A stretch of DNA of 64,000 nt from G963662655 sp963666875 (GCA_963666875.2 CAXXPU010000020.1:38655-102654), one strand, 5' to 3'; shown: positions 41,932 to 51,262, counted from the stretch's first letter. Translations and numbers: made by a program. Notes: generated from the letters alone by a model not told the origin.

Positions 41932-44193
41932 ATGGAAATGAAAAATGCACAATACGCAACCCTTTTCGATACGTTCAAACCACACATGCAGAAAGCTCTC
42001 GGATCGATCCAAAATCGAGACCTCGAAACGGGACAAATCGAATACGAAAAGATGCGTGAAATCGTCGAGCAATCACAAAATCCTGAAGATCACGGATTGC
42101 TGTGTTATGTGAAACACAATCTGGATATCGCACTCGGAGAAGATAAAAGAGCGCTTATGTGGCTCGATAAAGCGAAGGAGTTTTTCGACCAGACCGGGAA
42201 TCCCAGACGCTTGATGCTGGTATTTTTCGAGAAAGCCAATTACCACTTTCATAGAGGTGTTTACGATAAAGCGATGATCGAATTCAATCAGGCCCTGGAA
42301 TGCGCCGTTCAGGTGAACGACATAGAAAATCAGGCGAGTATATTGAACAATATCGGCGAATGCTACCTCTTCATGAACCGTAATTCCCTCGCTCTGGATT
42401 ACACATTGAGGGCTTTGAAGATTCGGCAGGAACTCAACAAGACCATGCCAATCGGGCTTTCTCTGAGTAATATCGCCCGAATCTACAACAACCTCGGCGA
42501 TAATGAGCGAAGCCTGGAGTATGGTCTTCAAGCGCTGAATGCTCTCAAGGATTCCGGGCAGATCACTTACTACGCGAATACCTTGAATACCGTTGGAATT
42601 ACCTGCTATTGCCTCAAGCAATACGATCAAGCGCTGGATTATCTGAATCAGTCCCTCGAAATCAAACGCAACCAGCATGATCCTCTCCGAATCTCGAATA
42701 CGCTGAACGGCATTGGGAACATTTATTTGGAACTTGGTGATTACGAACAAGCGCTGCACTATCATACCGAGGCATACGAACTGCGGAAGAAGCACCAGGC
42801 ACTTGAACTGATGAGCCGATCGGAGGGGAGATTGGCATTCATCGCGTTTCGAACGAATCAATACGACAAGGCGGAATTGCTTTGCAGAAGCGCTATCGAT
42901 CGTTTGCAGAACGATAACCGACTCCTGCTGGAATTGTATGAGCTTGCGGCGGATATTTACGAATCGAAACACAACTTTGTCGAATCATGCCGATATCGCA
43001 AGATGCTTCTGTCACGCTTCAAGGAATTCACTGAGGAAGACAATCTGAGGCAGCTTGCGGAGATGCGGACGAAATTCGAATTAGAACAGAAAGAAAGAGA
43101 AACGGAGCTGATTAAAGAGAAAAATCGGGAGCTTGAGGAAAAGAATAAAACGATCACGGCACAAAAAGAAGATATGGATAAAACACTACAAGAATTACGA
43201 CGTAGCGAACGCAATCTGGACTTCCTCACGGACGAAATCAAGAGCAATTTCGAGACCCGGATCATCGGTAATAGTGCAGCCGTCCGGAACATCATTCAAC
43301 TGATGGCGAAGGTTGCGCGAGCAGACGCTACGTCCGTGCTGATCATGGGCGAAAGCGGAACGGGCAAGGAGCTTGTCGCTCGCGGAATCCACGACCTGAG
43401 TCAACGCAAACATAAATATTTCCATGCGGTGAATTCCTCCGCAATTTCTTCGACCTTGTTCGAAAGCGAGTTTTTCGGCTATGAGAAAGGCGCCTTCACC
43501 GGTGCGCTGTCGCAGAAAGCCGGATGGTTCGAGGTTGCAAACGGTGGTACGCTGTTTCTGGACGAGATCGGCAACATGCCGCTGGACCATCAGATAAAAC
43601 TTCTGCGAGTGCTGGAAGAGCGAAACATTATCCGGGTCGGTGCACGACACGAAGTACCAGTCAACGTGCGAGTTATCTCCGCAACAAACATGGACTTGCT
43701 CGAACTCGTCGCGGAAAAGGATTTTCGCGAAGACCTTTATCATCGATTGGCTGCCTTCGTGATACAGATCCCGCCGCTTCGTGAAAGGAAAGAGGATATC
43801 CAGCCGCTCGTCGAATACTTCGTGAACATGTACGCGCCACGGCTGAACAAATCCGTGCGTCGCATCGATCCTGAAATCTACAATCTCCTCAATGCCTATG
43901 ATTTCCCGGGAAATATCCGCGAACTACGAAACATGGTAGAGCGATCATTGATACTCTGCGACAGCGCTACGCTCCAGGCTCAACATTTTTCGATTCCCCG
44001 CAACGGTACGAATCATCCTTGTGCAGACGATGGTGAAATCGTTCCCCTCGAAAAGATCGAGACAATCATGCTGAAACGTGCACTGAAAAAGACAGGCAAT
44101 AACCAGACAAAAGCCGCAAAACTGCTGGGTATCTCGCAGAAAGCGGTCGAGCGCCGCATCAATAAATTCAATTTACGAGACGAGTTTTCCTGA
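41932..44193 (+). CDS. TPR-sensing sigma-54 transcription activator
   Basis: A 753-residue protein. ATG 41932 has GGGGAG upstream. Residues 1-370 are eight or more TPRs (YANTLNTVGITCYCLKQYDQAL). A coiled coil (about 375-430) leads to a sigma-54 AAA+ domain with GESGTGKELVARGI (Walker A), GAFTGA (sigma-54-contacting loop), GGTLFLDEIGNM (Walker B) and an NIRELRNM region. The C-terminal Fis-type helix-turn-helix (NNQTKAAKLLGISQKAVERRI) binds enhancers. Its input is not a phosphoryl receiver; the TPR part may sense a protein or peptide. Just downstream lie two AGACGAAATCGTCT palindromes and a sigma-54 promoter. Confidence 0.93.
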   Translation: MEMKNAQYATLFDTFKPHMQKALGSIQNRDLETGQIEYEKMREIVEQSQNPEDHGLLCYVKHNLDIALGEDKRALMWLDKAKEFFDQTGNPRRLMLVFFEKANYHFHRGVYDKAMIEFNQALECAVQVNDIENQASILNNIGECYLFMNRNSLALDYTLRALKIRQELNKTMPIGLSLSNIARIYNNLGDNERSLEYGLQALNALKDSGQITYYANTLNTVGITCYCLKQYDQALDYLNQSLEIKRNQHDPLRISNTLNGIGNIYLELGDYEQALHYHTEAYELRKKHQALELMSRSEGRLAFIAFRTNQYDKAELLCRSAIDRLQNDNRLLLELYELAADIYESKHNFVESCRYRKMLLSRFKEFTEEDNLRQLAEMRTKFELEQKERETELIKEKNRELEEKNKTITAQKEDMDKTLQELRRSERNLDFLTDEIKSNFETRIIGNSAAVRNIIQLMAKVARADATSVLIMGESGTGKELVARGIHDLSQRKHKYFHAVNSSAISSTLFESEFFGYEKGAFTGALSQKAGWFEVANGGTLFLDEIGNMPLDHQIKLLRVLEERNIIRVGARHEVPVNVRVISATNMDLLELVAEKDFREDLYHRLAAFVIQIPPLRERKEDIQPLVEYFVNMYAPRLNKSVRRIDPEIYNLLNAYDFPGNIRELRNMVERSLILCDSATLQAQHFSIPRNGTNHPCADDGEIVPLEKIETIMLKRALKKTGNNQTKAAKLLGISQKAVERRINKFNLRDEFS

Positions 44194-44217
44194 TCACAGG
44201 ACGATAACGTCTTCATA

Positions 44218-44231
44218 AGACGAAATCGTCT
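44218..44231. promoter_or_regulatory. Enhancer-type palindrome 1 (AGACGAAATCGTCT)
   Basis: Perfect inverted half-sites AGACGA/TCGTCT around AA, 25 bp after the activator gene and about 190 bp upstream of the expected start from the sigma-54 promoter. Probable binding site of the activator's Fis domain. Confidence 0.65.
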
Positions 44232-44309
44232 AATCCCACCGCATTTCACCATAAGTGCATGATACGTATCATCTTACTCTAATACTACAAGATATCCATT
44301 AATCGCATC

Positions 44310-44323
44310 AGACGAAATCGTCT
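44310..44323. promoter_or_regulatory. Enhancer-type palindrome 2 (AGACGAAATCGTCT)
   Basis: An identical 14-bp palindrome 92 bp from the first and about 100 bp upstream of the expected transcription start, the usual distance for enhancers of sigma-54 activators. Confidence 0.65.
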
Positions 44324-44389
44324 GTCCCCATCGGTGCGCTGCATCACATAAATGCACGTATCCTGCTACCACACTTATACTTATGGCGC

Positions 44390-44407
44390 TTGGCACTCAT
44401 CATGCAT
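44390..44407 (+). promoter_or_regulatory. Sigma-54 promoter (-24/-12)
   Basis: TTGGCACTCATCATGCAT. GG (44392-44393) and GC (44404-44405) are 12 bp apart, the required spacing, and TGGCAC matches the -24 consensus. The ATG of the next gene follows at 44435. Confidence 0.75.
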
Positions 44408-44434
44408 TTATACCCCATACAGACAGGAGTTTAC

Positions 44435-44785
44435 ATGAATATTTTACTGGTCAATCAGGAGTACTTGCAAGCAGAGGATCTGCAAAAGATCCAGCAGAGC
44501 CTCAACACAAGCCTCTTCTTTGCCGTGACCTGGAACGATGCCCTGCGCTTGCTTTTGCAAAACCGGATGGACTTCGTGATCCTGGACGACCGGCAGGAAG
44601 ATAACGAGCAGTTCCTGCAATTGATCCGGCAGAATCCTTCCCGAACGCGAATCATCCTGACCAACGCTGGGAAACATAGCCGGACACCATCGAAGCACGT
44701 TTACCGGTTTGACGGATACCCTGAAGTGGACAACTTGATTCGGATACTCGAGACATTCACATTAAATAACCATATAAAGGAGTAG
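44435..44785 (+). CDS. Receiver-like (pseudo-receiver) protein
   Basis: A 116-residue protein behind ACAGGAG. It follows the CheY fold pattern: ILLVNQEYLQAEDLQKI (usual acidic pair replaced by NQE), a candidate phosphoryl-acceptor aspartate in MDFVILDDRQED, and IILTNAGK near the expected Thr/Lys positions. The acidic pocket is incomplete, so it may be a non-phosphorylated receiver. It lies in the sigma-54 unit and is followed 5 nt later by the large exported protein gene, so it may modulate secretion or its own activator. The role is inference. Confidence 0.65.
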   Translation: MNILLVNQEYLQAEDLQKIQQSLNTSLFFAVTWNDALRLLLQNRMDFVILDDRQEDNEQFLQLIRQNPSRTRIILTNAGKHSRTPSKHVYRFDGYPEVDNLIRILETFTLNNHIKE

Positions 44786-44790
44786 TTGCT

Positions 44791-47700
44791 ATGAAAACCA
44801 TGATCGTTTTTCTTATGTTGGTCGTTACGACAATGCTTGTAGCACAAGCAGTAACGCTTCCCTACACACAAAATTTCGATGCTTCGTCGAGCCTGCCGGA
44901 CGACTGGACGATTTTCATCAGTGACGGAACAAGTGCTTACGTTGCGCCCTATCCGGCATATTATCATTCTGAGCCATACTGTCTCTATTTCTGGAACAGC
45001 AGTCCACCACTGGAAAACAGCTATATCATCGCAGCGGGACCGTATATCAGCTCGTCGGATTTCAACAACCGGGTGATATCGTTCTGGGCCCTGGGATATT
45101 CGGAATACGAAATGCCCAGCGTGAAAGTCGGTTTCCTGTCAACAGCCGATGACCCGACCTCGTTCATCGAGTTCAATTCCTATACGTTGTCGGGAAGCGT
45201 GTCTTATTACTCGGTCAATCTCGACTGGGTTCGCACCGATTACCAGATCGCCTTCAAGTTCGAGCCGAACGATGGATCGCAGGGAATGTCGCTCGACGAT
45301 ATCTATATCGGCGATGCCGGTGGCGACGTCGGAACGGAACTGCCTTACTTCCAGAATTTCGACGACTCGGAAGACTGGCCGGACAACTGGCAACCCTATG
45401 TCTCCGATGATTCAAACGAATATATCAACCCGTATTACTATTATTCCCACTCCGATCCAAACTGCGTTTATTACTGGAAAGGAGACGAACCTGAAGAAGG
45501 TGATTTCATGTTCGCCGGTGGTCCCATTTTGAATACCGACCAGCTTGAGGGGCAAGTTCTTTCGCTCTGGGCATCGTGCTACACAAATTCCACCTATCCA
45601 TCGATCGGCGTCGGTTATTTCGACAGTCCGGGGAATCCCGGGAGCTATTACGAGGTAGAATCATTCGAACTGACTGAAAGCATGCGTAAGTTCGAAATCG
45701 AATTCTATCCCGTACGGTCGATCTTCCAGCTCGCATTCCGCTTCATCCCCACAGACGCGGAGCAGGGCATGGCGCTGGATGATGTCTATGTCGGCGAGCC
45801 CGGCGGTGATGTGCCGATCGTTGAATTACCCTATGAAGAGGATTTCAATGAATCCTGGCATGGTAATCTACCCTCTCCGTGGGAGGCATTGGTAAGCTCT
45901 GAATCTGAGTATGCCGAGGTCAACATCGATGAATGGTGGGGTGTTGATGATACACCCTGCATGTACCTATACAACAGTGATGACGACTCGGAAGAGCTTC
46001 TCCTTATCGCAGTCGGGCCGGCCGTTTCCGATGAGGATTTCGACGGAACCAACAGCCTTTATTTCGAGGCAGCTTCCTCCGAGTATTCCGAGTTTTCACC
46101 CTATCTTCAGGTCGGTTACATGACAGACCCGTCAGATCCTGACATGTTTGTCTCGCTGGACACCTTTGAACTCACATCCGGATTTACGAACTACGAGGTC
46201 CATCTCTCGAATGTTCTCCGGGGAGCTTCGTATATCGCATTCAAGATGTGTCCTAATGAACAATACCAGAATATCCTCATCGACAACGTCGTTATTACGG
46301 ATGCAGAATCCGGACCTGAAGGCGATCTTCCCTGCGAAGAAATGTTCGATTTCTGTGGATTCCCCGCAACAGGCTGGAGCGAGGAAATCGTCAATTATGG
46401 AAGCGGGCCCGGCTACGAGCCGGAATGGTCTGCCGTCATTCAAAACACATACCCGAATTGCGTGCCATACGAGGGAACCTCGATGGGTATCGTCAACGGA
46501 CTCAGTCGTGCCGGCGGACAGATAAGATATTACACACCTGGTCTGGATTTGAGCACATACGCTGCCCTTCGGCTCGAACTGTGGGTCTTGCACAGCGCCG
46601 ATATGAGCGGATCGCCTTACGATCAGGAGGGTATCCAGATCCAGTTCTCGACGGATGAATCGGACTGGTACGATATCGGGGACTTCATTCCACGCGCCGA
46701 GTCTTCAGCGCCGGCGCCCTACTGGAAGAAGCACGTAATCGATCTTTCGGATCTTGCCGATTCGCCCAATGTATATATCGGAATGCTCGCAACCTCCATG
46801 TACAGCGGATACAGTATCCTGGTCGATGCGTTCCAGATCGTCCAATCTGTGCCCGTCGTCGGTACTATCTACATCTCCGAGGTGTGTGACAATCTCACGG
46901 GACAAGCCGAGAACACCGGTTTTATCGAGCTGGTCGGCAATGCGAGCTATTGCCAGGATCTGAGCGGCTATCGCATCCATACTGGAACCGCAGACGCGAA
47001 CGGCGGAAATTTTGTCGCCGACACGCCGGAAGTCTATTACGACATCCCAGACGGAACCTATATCAATGGATCGAATGGCATTCTGGTCATCGGCAGTGGC
47101 GCAACCGAGACCGATTTCCGCAACGCCTGGGGTATTAGCGGCAGCATGATGTACGTGCAGGGGACATCCTCCATGCCCATCACCAATTCCTGCGCGTACG
47201 AAATCTACGATCCCACCGCCAGAGCCGGTGAAATCGACGCGACACCGGTTGTTTACGAAGGCGAGGACATGGTGCAGGAGACCGTCAACAACTGGTCTGC
47301 CGGCACGCCGTCTAACGCAACGCCCAACGAACTCGGCAATGACCAGACTCTGCCGGTGGAACTCACCTCCTTCTGCGCTTCCGTCGTCGATGACGCGGAA
47401 GTCCTCGTCTCGTGGGTCACGGCTTCTGAAACGGAAATCCTTGGCTATCAACTGCTGCGCGGCACCACCACGGACGAATCCGAAGCGATCTATCTGACGA
47501 CGGAAATCATCCCCGGCTTGAATCAGCCAACCGAAAATCATTACTACTATCCGGATACCGATATCCAGAACGAAGAAGAGCTCTACTACTGGGTCGTCAG
47601 CCTGGAGCTCAGTGGCGCTTCCCAGATGTTCGGACCCGTTTCGGTCATCCTCGAAGATGGCGGAGAAGAACCGGAAGTGCCGGAGGTTATCATTTCAACT

Positions 47701-47985
47701 CAATTGAAAGGAAATTACCCGAATCCGTTCAATCCGGAAACCAATATCTGCTTCGATCTCGCGGGTGAAGTTGGCGAGATGGTGCCGGTGACGCTGGAGA
47801 TCTTCAACGTACTCGGACAAAAGGTGAAGACGCTCGTGAACGGCGAGTATCCCGCCGGAGCTGACGCGAAAGTCACCTGGAACGGAAGAGACGATCACGA
47901 CAAACCGGTTTCGAGTGGAATTTTCTTCTACCGGCTGAAAACGCCGTACAAAACCTGCACAGGAAAGTCACTGTTGCTGAAATAG
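44791..47985 (+). CDS. Large exported multi-domain adhesin-like protein with lamin-tail and sorting domains
   Basis: A 1064-residue protein, start behind AAAGGAG, with a signal peptide (MKTMIVFLMLVVTTMLVAQA). Three tandem domains of about 160 residues (about 20-505), each opening LPY.QNFD and containing SLDDIYIGD/ALDDVYVGE, resemble the cleaved-adhesin/MAM-type jelly rolls of C25 proteases. A fourth related domain, then a lamin-tail domain (GTIYISEVCDN, GFIELVGN), an LPVELTSF-type Ig-like domain and a FlgD-like tail (GNYPNPFNPETNICF, FNVLGQKVKTL, SGIFFYRL) follow. It is controlled by the sigma-54 promoter at 44390. Probably a surface adhesin or carbohydrate-binding protein. Confidence 0.87.
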   Translation: MKTMIVFLMLVVTTMLVAQAVTLPYTQNFDASSSLPDDWTIFISDGTSAYVAPYPAYYHSEPYCLYFWNSSPPLENSYIIAAGPYISSSDFNNRVISFWALGYSEYEMPSVKVGFLSTADDPTSFIEFNSYTLSGSVSYYSVNLDWVRTDYQIAFKFEPNDGSQGMSLDDIYIGDAGGDVGTELPYFQNFDDSEDWPDNWQPYVSDDSNEYINPYYYYSHSDPNCVYYWKGDEPEEGDFMFAGGPILNTDQLEGQVLSLWASCYTNSTYPSIGVGYFDSPGNPGSYYEVESFELTESMRKFEIEFYPVRSIFQLAFRFIPTDAEQGMALDDVYVGEPGGDVPIVELPYEEDFNESWHGNLPSPWEALVSSESEYAEVNIDEWWGVDDTPCMYLYNSDDDSEELLLIAVGPAVSDEDFDGTNSLYFEAASSEYSEFSPYLQVGYMTDPSDPDMFVSLDTFELTSGFTNYEVHLSNVLRGASYIAFKMCPNEQYQNILIDNVVITDAESGPEGDLPCEEMFDFCGFPATGWSEEIVNYGSGPGYEPEWSAVIQNTYPNCVPYEGTSMGIVNGLSRAGGQIRYYTPGLDLSTYAALRLELWVLHSADMSGSPYDQEGIQIQFSTDESDWYDIGDFIPRAESSAPAPYWKKHVIDLSDLADSPNVYIGMLATSMYSGYSILVDAFQIVQSVPVVGTIYISEVCDNLTGQAENTGFIELVGNASYCQDLSGYRIHTGTADANGGNFVADTPEVYYDIPDGTYINGSNGILVIGSGATETDFRNAWGISGSMMYVQGTSSMPITNSCAYEIYDPTARAGEIDATPVVYEGEDMVQETVNNWSAGTPSNATPNELGNDQTLPVELTSFCASVVDDAEVLVSWVTASETEILGYQLLRGTTTDESEAIYLTTEIIPGLNQPTENHYYYPDTDIQNEEELYYWVVSLELSGASQMFGPVSVILEDGGEEPEVPEVIISTQLKGNYPNPFNPETNICFDLAGEVGEMVPVTLEIFNVLGQKVKTLVNGEYPAGADAKVTWNGRDDHDKPVSSGIFFYRLKTPYKTCTGKSLLLK

Positions 47986-48062
47986 TTTCGGATTTCACGA
48001 AGTGAAAACGAAACCATTAACGTTGTAATTTCGATTTGTCGAAATTATGTTAGAGGAAATTG

Positions 48063-48088
48063 GGCAGCCTTTCCGGCTGCCTTTTTTT
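48063..48088 (+). terminator. Rho-independent terminator after the adhesin-like gene
   Basis: GGCAGCC-TTTCC-GGCTGCC stem with seven Ts (48082-48088). Confidence 0.88.
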
Positions 48089-48099
48089 ATCTGATTTTC

Positions 48100-48128
48100 T
48101 TGACGATTATGGATCATCGTTAATATAA
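48100..48128 (+). promoter_or_regulatory. Promoter of the all-helical protein gene
   Basis: TTGACG 48100-48105, 17-nt spacer, ATATAA 48123-48128; 25 nt before the ATG at 48154 that has GGGAGG in front. Confidence 0.55.
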
Positions 48129-48153
48129 CTCCCTGTCCACATTGGGAGGTTAT

Positions 48154-49131
48154 ATGAAATCGAACTGTCTCATGGATCTTCCGATCGAATCGGACTCGAT
48201 GGATGATATTCCGCGTTATCTGTTTCTGCGGGATGTTGTCGGGAAAGATCGAAGCGATAGCGAAATGATCGCGTTGAAGAGTAGAATCCTCGAAAATGTC
48301 CGCGTTCGAGAGATACTTTCCGAGCAGTGGGACGATGGATCGTGGGGTCGATTTCACAGCCTGAGCATCTCGTCCAATGCCCATTTCACGACAGAACAAG
48401 CGCTGCAACGGCTTTACAATCTCGGTCTGGACCGACATGATCCCCCCATGGCAAAAGCGCTATCCTATCTGGAATCCTACATGAAGGGTGAAATCCAGTT
48501 ACGCGACCGTAGAGAGAAAAAGCACGACTGGGATCTGCTTTCGAGGTTGTTCGTAACCACCTGGATCAGGCTGCTCGATCGAGACAACCCGCTCATCGTT
48601 GCGGAATCGCAGAAATGGGCGGAAGTTGTCAGCGCAGCATACAGGAGCGGAAAATTCGATCGGGACGATTACAACATGGCCTATTTCGCCGTTCTGAAGC
48701 CGAAAAAAGGCAAGACGATCTGGGGAATCCGCAATTTCTACCCGGTTGCGCTACTTGCCGGTTTCCTTCCGTCTAAGATCGAAGAATCGTATCTCGATTT
48801 CCTGCTGACCAATCCCCAGGGAATCTACTACATCTACGAGGGATGCCTGTCCCAATGCCCAGCGCTCGATCGTCCGAAACAGATCATGCGCTTCCTGAAC
48901 ACGCACGAGCTGTTGAGCAGATACGGATGTTACCGGGAAAAAGCCGGATATGTTACATTGTGGCTGAACGAAATCCGCATGAGCAACGGCCTTTGGGATT
49001 TCGGATCGAAGGCGAAAGACGGCGTCTCGCTTCCTTTTTCGGATAGCTGGAGAAAGCCGATCGACCGCAAGATCGACTGCACCGTGAAAGCCCTGCGATT
49101 GCTGCATCGAATCAAGCGCTCCGGGATGTAA
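48154..49131 (+). CDS. All-helical protein, possibly prenyltransferase/terpene-cyclase-like toroid
   Basis: A 325-residue cytoplasmic protein with long helical segments. It has LSEQWDDGSWGRFHS, which resembles the QW-type repeat of alpha/alpha-toroid proteins, and further WxxxFY and DFGSKAKDG elements. No catalytic DDxD motif of class II cyclases is evident, so I do not assign a reaction. A shorter helical protein of similar flavour lies at 51449. The stop codon lies inside the left target repeat of MITE copy 3. Confidence 0.5.
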   Translation: MKSNCLMDLPIESDSMDDIPRYLFLRDVVGKDRSDSEMIALKSRILENVRVREILSEQWDDGSWGRFHSLSISSNAHFTTEQALQRLYNLGLDRHDPPMAKALSYLESYMKGEIQLRDRREKKHDWDLLSRLFVTTWIRLLDRDNPLIVAESQKWAEVVSAAYRSGKFDRDDYNMAYFAVLKPKKGKTIWGIRNFYPVALLAGFLPSKIEESYLDFLLTNPQGIYYIYEGCLSQCPALDRPKQIMRFLNTHELLSRYGCYREKAGYVTLWLNEIRMSNGLWDFGSKAKDGVSLPFSDSWRKPIDRKIDCTVKALRLLHRIKRSGM

Positions 49132-49455
49132 ATCAGGAATACCCCCAGAATTTTTGAGTGCGTAGCTGTAAGGTGATGGAATGCTATCATTTATGTATGT
49201 TTAATAGTAAAAAATCCGGTAGACTATCTGAGTGTTAATGGTTCTTTGCTGTGTAAAATAATTGTTTGTCCTTCGATACACCGCTTCGCGGCACTCAGGA
49301 TGACAAACTATTATTTTACTATGAGTTATCCACCATTGTCATCCTGAGTGCCGCGAAGCGGTGTATCGAAGGATCATGGTGGATAACGTTACCAAATTGG
49401 GATCGAACCAAGGTATTACGAAAAACTGGGGGTATTCCTGCTCCGCGATGTAAAT
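49119..49455 (+). mobile_element. Promoter-linked foldback MITE, copy 3 (with 15-16-bp direct repeats)
   Basis: The element is 49134-49440 (307 bp), with ends CAGGAATACCCCCAG and CTGGGGGTATTCCTG. The repeats CTCCGGGATGTAAAT (49119-49133) and CTCCGCGATGTAAAT (49441-49455) differ at one base. The left repeat includes the last codon and stop of the upstream gene, so the insertion duplicated the end of that gene. It differs from copy 2 by one base. After the right repeat comes GAC then TTGACA (49459-49464). Confidence 0.92.
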
Positions 49456-49458
49456 GAC

Positions 49459-49464
49459 TTGACA
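49459..49464 (+). promoter_or_regulatory. -35 box of the S41 peptidase gene
   Basis: TTGACA, 3 nt after the right direct repeat of copy 3 and about 50 nt before the ribosome site AAAGGAG. A 17-nt spacer would place a weak AAAGCA -10. Confidence 0.55.
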
Positions 49465-49514
49465 GAGATCACTCCGCTTGCAAAGCATTAATCAACCCAT
49501 CGAAAGGAGTACTC

Positions 49515-51128
49515 GTGAACAATAAATCATCAAACCAATCGCCCGGACTTTATTGTATATGGCTCCTGCTCATCCTGTTACTGACCGGCTGCGGACTGCC
49601 CTCAGGCAAATCGACGATCCCGCGACAGCCGATCAATCCGTTCACCGATGATCCCGAATATCGGAAACTGAATCCCTTCCAGCAGGACCTGGAATACTAC
49701 CTCTATGTGATCCGGGATTCCCACCCGAATCCTTACGCCGAATTGCCGGAGACGGAGTTCGACCGCCTCGCCGCTCAACTAAAAGACGACCTCGCCACGG
49801 TTACAGACACCTCCCGTTTCGCGGTTCTGCTCAGCCAGTTCACCTCGCGTCTCGGCGACGGGCACACATCCGTCGGCATGCGGACCAGGGGCAAACTCAG
49901 TTACCCGATCTACCCGCGATGGTTTCCGGAAGGATGGTACATCTATCACATTGACAGCCTCTACTTCGAGCAGTTCCTCGGCGCAAAGATCGTCACCGTC
50001 AACGACCGCCCCGCAACAGATGTCATGGAAAGGCTCATGACCCTCGTTCCCGGCGAGAATCTGCACTGGCGCAGGTACCAGGTGCGGAACCGGCTCTCGC
50101 AACCGGCCTGCCTGAAACTACTCGACCTCGCGGCGCCGGACGGCAACCTTCACCTCACGCTGGAGCAGGACGACCAAACGTTCGACATCGTCCTTGAACC
50201 GGGCCCGTCCGACAGAATCCAGCCCATGGAATTCGACGGTTTCACCTTTCCGAAAAACGAGTTATTCTGGGGCAAAGCGCTGCCCGATAACGACGCATAT
50301 TACATCCAGTTCAACAAATTCCTCGATAAACGCTCCGCAAGCGACAATAAATCGCAACGACTGCCCGAAGGTTTCGTTTTGCCCAACTGGGGTGAGTTTC
50401 TCACCAAGACCTTTCATGAAGTCGATAGCCTCAGGCTGAACAACATCGTCGTCGATCTGCGCTACAATACCGGCGGAAACTCGATGCTCGGTGACCAGTT
50501 CATGTTCTTCTGCGAGACACCGGACTCGATGCTCAGCTACTCGACCCAGCGCTGCTACAGCGAACTCTTGCAAGGAAATTATCAATGGAGCGACATGCTG
50601 GATTATATCGCCGAACAACACGACATCGATAAGGACGACATCGTTCTCCCCTACCGCGCCAAGCCGCTCGATCCCACTCGGGGCACCAAGGTTTCACGGG
50701 AAGAATTTTTCGCAGAGATATATAACGATGAAAGCATCTGGCACCTCAAGAAACCGGAGAAGCTCTTCTCGGGGAATGTGATCCTGCTGACTGGTCCGAT
50801 ATCGTTTTCCTCAGCGGTCGATTTCGCTACTTCCTGCCAGGACAACGGCATGGTAACGATCTATGGCGCGCCCACCGGCGGAAAGCCATCGTGCTACGGC
50901 GATATCCTCTCCTTCACGCTGCCCAATAGCAAAATCTACTGCACCTGCTCGTGGAAGTACTTCCGTCGTCCCGATCCGAGCCGCGACCCGCAGGACAGCC
51001 TCATGCCCGATGTGCCGGTCAATTGGACGAAAGACGATTTCTATGACAAGCGCGATGTCACGTGGGATAGGGTATTGGATGATATTCGTGCGAACAGCGT
51101 ACCGAAGCCGAGAGAACAGACGAAATAG
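49515..51128 (+). CDS. S41-family (C-terminal processing/tail-specific type) peptidase, lipoprotein
   Basis: A 537-residue protein starting with GTG behind AAAGGAG. Its N-terminus has a lipobox (LLLILLLTGC), so it is probably anchored. A helical N-terminal part (about 60-160) includes LSQFTSRLGDGHTSVG, a motif common in S41 proteases. The core contains IVVDLRYNTGGNSML and LTGPISFSSAVDFATS, with the catalytic Ser near residue 430, then GAPTGGKPSCYGD. There is no PDZ domain apparent in the usual place. It is probably an envelope peptidase. The promoter is preceded by mobile element copy 3. Confidence 0.87.
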   Translation: MNNKSSNQSPGLYCIWLLLILLLTGCGLPSGKSTIPRQPINPFTDDPEYRKLNPFQQDLEYYLYVIRDSHPNPYAELPETEFDRLAAQLKDDLATVTDTSRFAVLLSQFTSRLGDGHTSVGMRTRGKLSYPIYPRWFPEGWYIYHIDSLYFEQFLGAKIVTVNDRPATDVMERLMTLVPGENLHWRRYQVRNRLSQPACLKLLDLAAPDGNLHLTLEQDDQTFDIVLEPGPSDRIQPMEFDGFTFPKNELFWGKALPDNDAYYIQFNKFLDKRSASDNKSQRLPEGFVLPNWGEFLTKTFHEVDSLRLNNIVVDLRYNTGGNSMLGDQFMFFCETPDSMLSYSTQRCYSELLQGNYQWSDMLDYIAEQHDIDKDDIVLPYRAKPLDPTRGTKVSREEFFAEIYNDESIWHLKKPEKLFSGNVILLTGPISFSSAVDFATSCQDNGMVTIYGAPTGGKPSCYGDILSFTLPNSKIYCTCSWKYFRRPDPSRDPQDSLMPDVPVNWTKDDFYDKRDVTWDRVLDDIRANSVPKPREQTK

Positions 51129-51140
51129 TCGGATAAAAAA

Positions 51141-51216
51141 TGGTGGGTGCTAACGGACTTGAACCGCCGACCACCTGCTTGTAAGGCAGGTGCTCTCCCA
51201 ACTGAGCTAAGCACCC
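51141..51216 (-). tRNA. tRNA-Val (anticodon TAC)
   Basis: On the minus strand the acceptor GGGTGCT pairs with AGCACCC. The anticodon stem CCTGC/GCAGG holds loop CTTACAA, giving anticodon TAC. The T arm has GGTTCAAGTCC, and the 3' CCA is encoded. All cloverleaf arms form. Confidence 0.95.
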
Positions 51217-51262
51217 ACAAGGCTATGACAGATTTAATACGTGATTTTTTCTGTCAAGAAAT

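Noticed and set aside
48001..48060. Second hairpin before the 48063 terminator
   Set aside because: Only short AT-rich complementarity (TTCGATTTGTCGAA); too weak to call beside the strong terminator that follows.
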